Positions 62,493 through 64,000 of a DNA stretch of 64,000 nucleotides are shown here, in pieces (within the stretch, counting starts at the first letter, position 1; every line of letters begins with the position of its first letter). The translations under genes were made by a program, and so were the position numbers. The notes below the pieces were generated by a model. The model saw only the letters and a list, made by a program, of their open reading frames with translations, did not search any database and was not told the origin of the DNA. The DNA lies in contig JAUMMZ010000022.1 in NCBI GenBank assembly GCA_031296755.1, positions 1 to 64,000 on the forward strand, written 5' to 3'. This stretch comes from Collinsella sp. (lineage in GTDB: Bacteria > Actinomycetota > Coriobacteriia > Coriobacteriales > Coriobacteriaceae).

Positions 62493-63215
62493 TTGTCCGA
62501 CATCCGATATAAACGCGTGCTTCTTAAGCTTTCCGGCGAAGCACTGATGGGCGACGGCCAATATGGCATCGACCCCAAGGTTACCGACCATCTTGCCAAG
62601 CAGGTCAAGGAGCTGCTCGCCGTTGGCCATGAGGTCGGCGTCGTTGTCGGCGGCGGCAATATTTTCCGCGGCATGGCAGGCGCTGCCGGTGGCATGGAGC
62701 GTGCTCAGGCCGATTATATGGGCATGCTCGCGACCGTTATGAACGCGCTCGCCCTGCAGGATGCCTTCGAGCACAACGATGTTCCCTGCCGCGTGATGAG
62801 CGCTATCCAGATGAACGAGATCTGCGAGCCCTATATTCGCCGTCGCGCCATCAACCACCTTTCCAAGGGCAACGTCGTTATCTTTGCCGCCGGTTCGGGC
62901 AATCCGTACTTTACGACCGACACCGCCGCGGCTCTTCGTGCGTGCGAGATCGGCGCCGAGATTCTGATTAAAGCCACCAAGGTCGACGGCATCTATGACA
63001 AGGACCCCGTCAAGTGTGCCGACGCCGTCCGCTTTGACAAGATCACCTATCACGAGGTTCTCGTCCGCGGTCTGCAGGTTATGGATTCCACGGCTACGGC
63101 ACTGTGCCAGGATAACCGTATGCCGATTTTGGTCCTCAACATCGATGGCGAGGACACCGTCAAGCGCGCGCTTTCGGGTGAGCCCGTCGGCACGCTCGTC
63201 TATCAGGAGGATTAA
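62493..63215 (+). CDS. pyrH: UMP kinase
   Basis: 240 residues from a TTG at 62493 with AAAGGAGG upstream. RVLLKLSGEALMG, VGVVVGGGNIFRG, GNPYFTTDTAAALRA and ATKVDGIYDKDP mark the amino-acid-kinase fold of bacterial PyrH. It phosphorylates UMP to UDP. An extended -10 (TGATAGAAT, around 62454-62462) lies upstream. frr begins two bases after its stop codon. Confidence 0.96.
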   Translation: MSDIRYKRVLLKLSGEALMGDGQYGIDPKVTDHLAKQVKELLAVGHEVGVVVGGGNIFRGMAGAAGGMERAQADYMGMLATVMNALALQDAFEHNDVPCRVMSAIQMNEICEPYIRRRAINHLSKGNVVIFAAGSGNPYFTTDTAAALRACEIGAEILIKATKVDGIYDKDPVKCADAVRFDKITYHEVLVRGLQVMDSTATALCQDNRMPILVLNIDGEDTVKRALSGEPVGTLVYQED

Positions 63216-63217
63216 GC

Positions 63218-63754
63218 ATGGCAGAGAACATCACCGCCCATATGGACAAGTCGCTCGAGTCCCTCAAGCATAACTTCTCCAAGGTCCGTACCGGCCGCGC
63301 CAATGCCAACATTCTGTCCGACATCACCGTCGATTATTACGGTGTTCCCACGCCGGTCACGCAGGTTGCCGCCGTCAAGACCCCCGAGGCCCACATGCTG
63401 CTCATCGAGCCGTGGGACAAGGCGCTCATCAATGCTATCGTCAAGGCCATCGGCGCTTCCGATCTGGGCATTACCCCCAACTCCGATGGCACCGTCGTTC
63501 GTCTGCCGTTCCCGGCTCCCACCGAGGAGCGTCGTCGCGAGCTCGTCAAGGAGTGCCGCGAGTACGCCGAGCAGGCCAAGGTGTCTATCCGTAACATCCG
63601 TCGCGACTTCAACAACAAGCTCGAGCGCGATGAGGAGCTCACCGAGGACGATGTCCGTCGCGAGCAGGCCAAGGTCCAGAAGCACACCGATGAGTATGTC
63701 GCCAAGGTCGAGGAGCTTCTGAAGGAAAAAGAAGCCGAGGTCATGGAGATCTAA
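63218..63754 (+). CDS. frr: Ribosome recycling factor
   Basis: 178 residues, slightly short of the usual 185. LKHNFSKVRTGRANANILSDITVDYYG, the LLIEPWDKALINAIVKAI area and LVKECREYAEQAKVSIRNIRRDFNN-like helix (core RNIRRD) are hallmarks. With EF-G it splits ribosomes after termination. Follows pyrH by two bases. Confidence 0.96.
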   Translation: MAENITAHMDKSLESLKHNFSKVRTGRANANILSDITVDYYGVPTPVTQVAAVKTPEAHMLLIEPWDKALINAIVKAIGASDLGITPNSDGTVVRLPFPAPTEERRRELVKECREYAEQAKVSIRNIRRDFNNKLERDEELTEDDVRREQAKVQKHTDEYVAKVEELLKEKEAEVMEI

Positions 63755-63755
63755 G

Positions 63756-64000
63756 GTGCAATACGACGAGCATAAACTGGTCGAGTACTTTGCCGACGCC
63801 CCCGCGGGCGTCGGTTTTTCCGACCTTGACCTCAATAACATTCCGCACCATATCTCGTGCATCATGGACGGCAACGGTCGTTGGGCCACATCGCGCGGTC
63901 TTGCACGCACCGAGGGCCACAAGGCGGGTATCGTCTCCCTTCGCGAGATTATTACCGCCTGCGTGCGTCTGGGCGTCGACGTGCTTTCGGCCTATGCGTT
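63756..64000 (+). CDS. uppS: Undecaprenyl diphosphate synthase (cut by window end)
   Basis: First 81 codons only, from a GTG at 63756 one base after the frr stop codon; the gene runs off the window. IPHHISCIMDGNGRWATSRGLARTEGHKAG includes the catalytic Asp of MDGNGRWA and the conserved His of GHKAG. It makes the C55 lipid carrier for peptidoglycan and surface polysaccharides, tying this end of the window to regions 1-3 and 6. About 40 residues precede the core, a normal extension in Actinobacteria. Confidence 0.92.
   Translation, partial: MQYDEHKLVEYFADAPAGVGFSDLDLNNIPHHISCIMDGNGRWATSRGLARTEGHKAGIVSLREIITACVRLGVDVLSAYA

Noticed and set aside
1..64000. CRISPR arrays, insertion sequences, prophage or rRNA genes
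   Set aside because: No regular direct repeats with spacers, no transposase or phage structural genes, and no rRNA sequence were seen. The only recombinase is the chromosomal Xer type.

Overview
The window looks like a chromosomal segment of a high-GC, Gram-positive gut actinobacterium of the class Coriobacteriia, most likely Collinsella or a close relative. This is inferred from gene content and style: fused rmlC-rmlD and aroE-aroK genes, a PPDK regulator next to PPDK, a complete mreBCD-pbp2-rodA set, many TTG starts, and GC-rich housekeeping genes. The genus is an inference; a 16S or marker-gene search would settle it.

Layout. (1) 1-5.8 kb: an AT-rich surface-polysaccharide block with a large membrane protein and two minus-strand glycosyltransferases (a tandem GT2 and a DUF4422 protein). 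(2) 5.9-11 kb: a very GC-rich dTDP-L-rhamnose set (rmlA, rmlB, fused rmlCD). It is interrupted between rmlA and rmlB by an AT-richer two-gene cassette at 6.9-8.3 kb: a small DUF4869-like protein and a P-loop ATPase whose C-terminal half resembles a degenerate TOPRIM domain. This cassette is the best candidate for an undescribed system. (3) 11-13.9 kb: a polyprenyl-phosphate-type glycosyltransferase and the Wzm/Wzt polysaccharide exporter. (4) 13.9-22.8 kb: a minus-strand aromatic amino acid operon (aroF-tyrA-aroB-aroA-aroC-pheA-aroEK, then aroQ after a terminator), bracketed by two plus-strand tRNA-Arg genes. Between them these genes cover every step from DAHP synthesis to chorismate and the prephenate branch towards Phe and Tyr. 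(5) 22.9-28.8 kb: a P-type ATPase, a zinc-ribbon membrane protein, a cyclophilin and a TPR membrane protein. (6) 28.9-35.8 kb: the rod-shape elongasome mreB-mreC-mreD-pbp2-rodA plus a DUF697-like membrane protein. (7) 35.8-42.6 kb: a radical-SAM gene pair, rplU-rpmA, obgE, nadD, yqeK and rsfS. (8) 42.7-44 kb: dinB on the minus strand. (9) 44.1-49.7 kb: rpsP-khpA-rimM-trmD-lepB and glyQ-glyS. (10) 49.7-53.7 kb: the PPDK regulatory protein and ppdK. (11) 53.8-60.5 kb: rplS, rnhB, yraN, comM, dprA, trmFO and a xerC/D-like recombinase. (12) 60.5-64 kb: rpsB-tsf-pyrH-frr-uppS, the last cut by the window end.

How the parts fit: regions 1-3 supply and export a rhamnose-containing cell-surface polysaccharide. 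Regions 6 and 12 (uppS) supply peptidoglycan elongation and its lipid carrier. The rest is translation, tRNA modification, aromatic amino acid synthesis and PEP/pyruvate metabolism. Two composition breaks, at about 5.87 kb and at both edges of the 6.9-8.3 kb cassette, are the clearest signs of transfer; the remainder is compositionally even.
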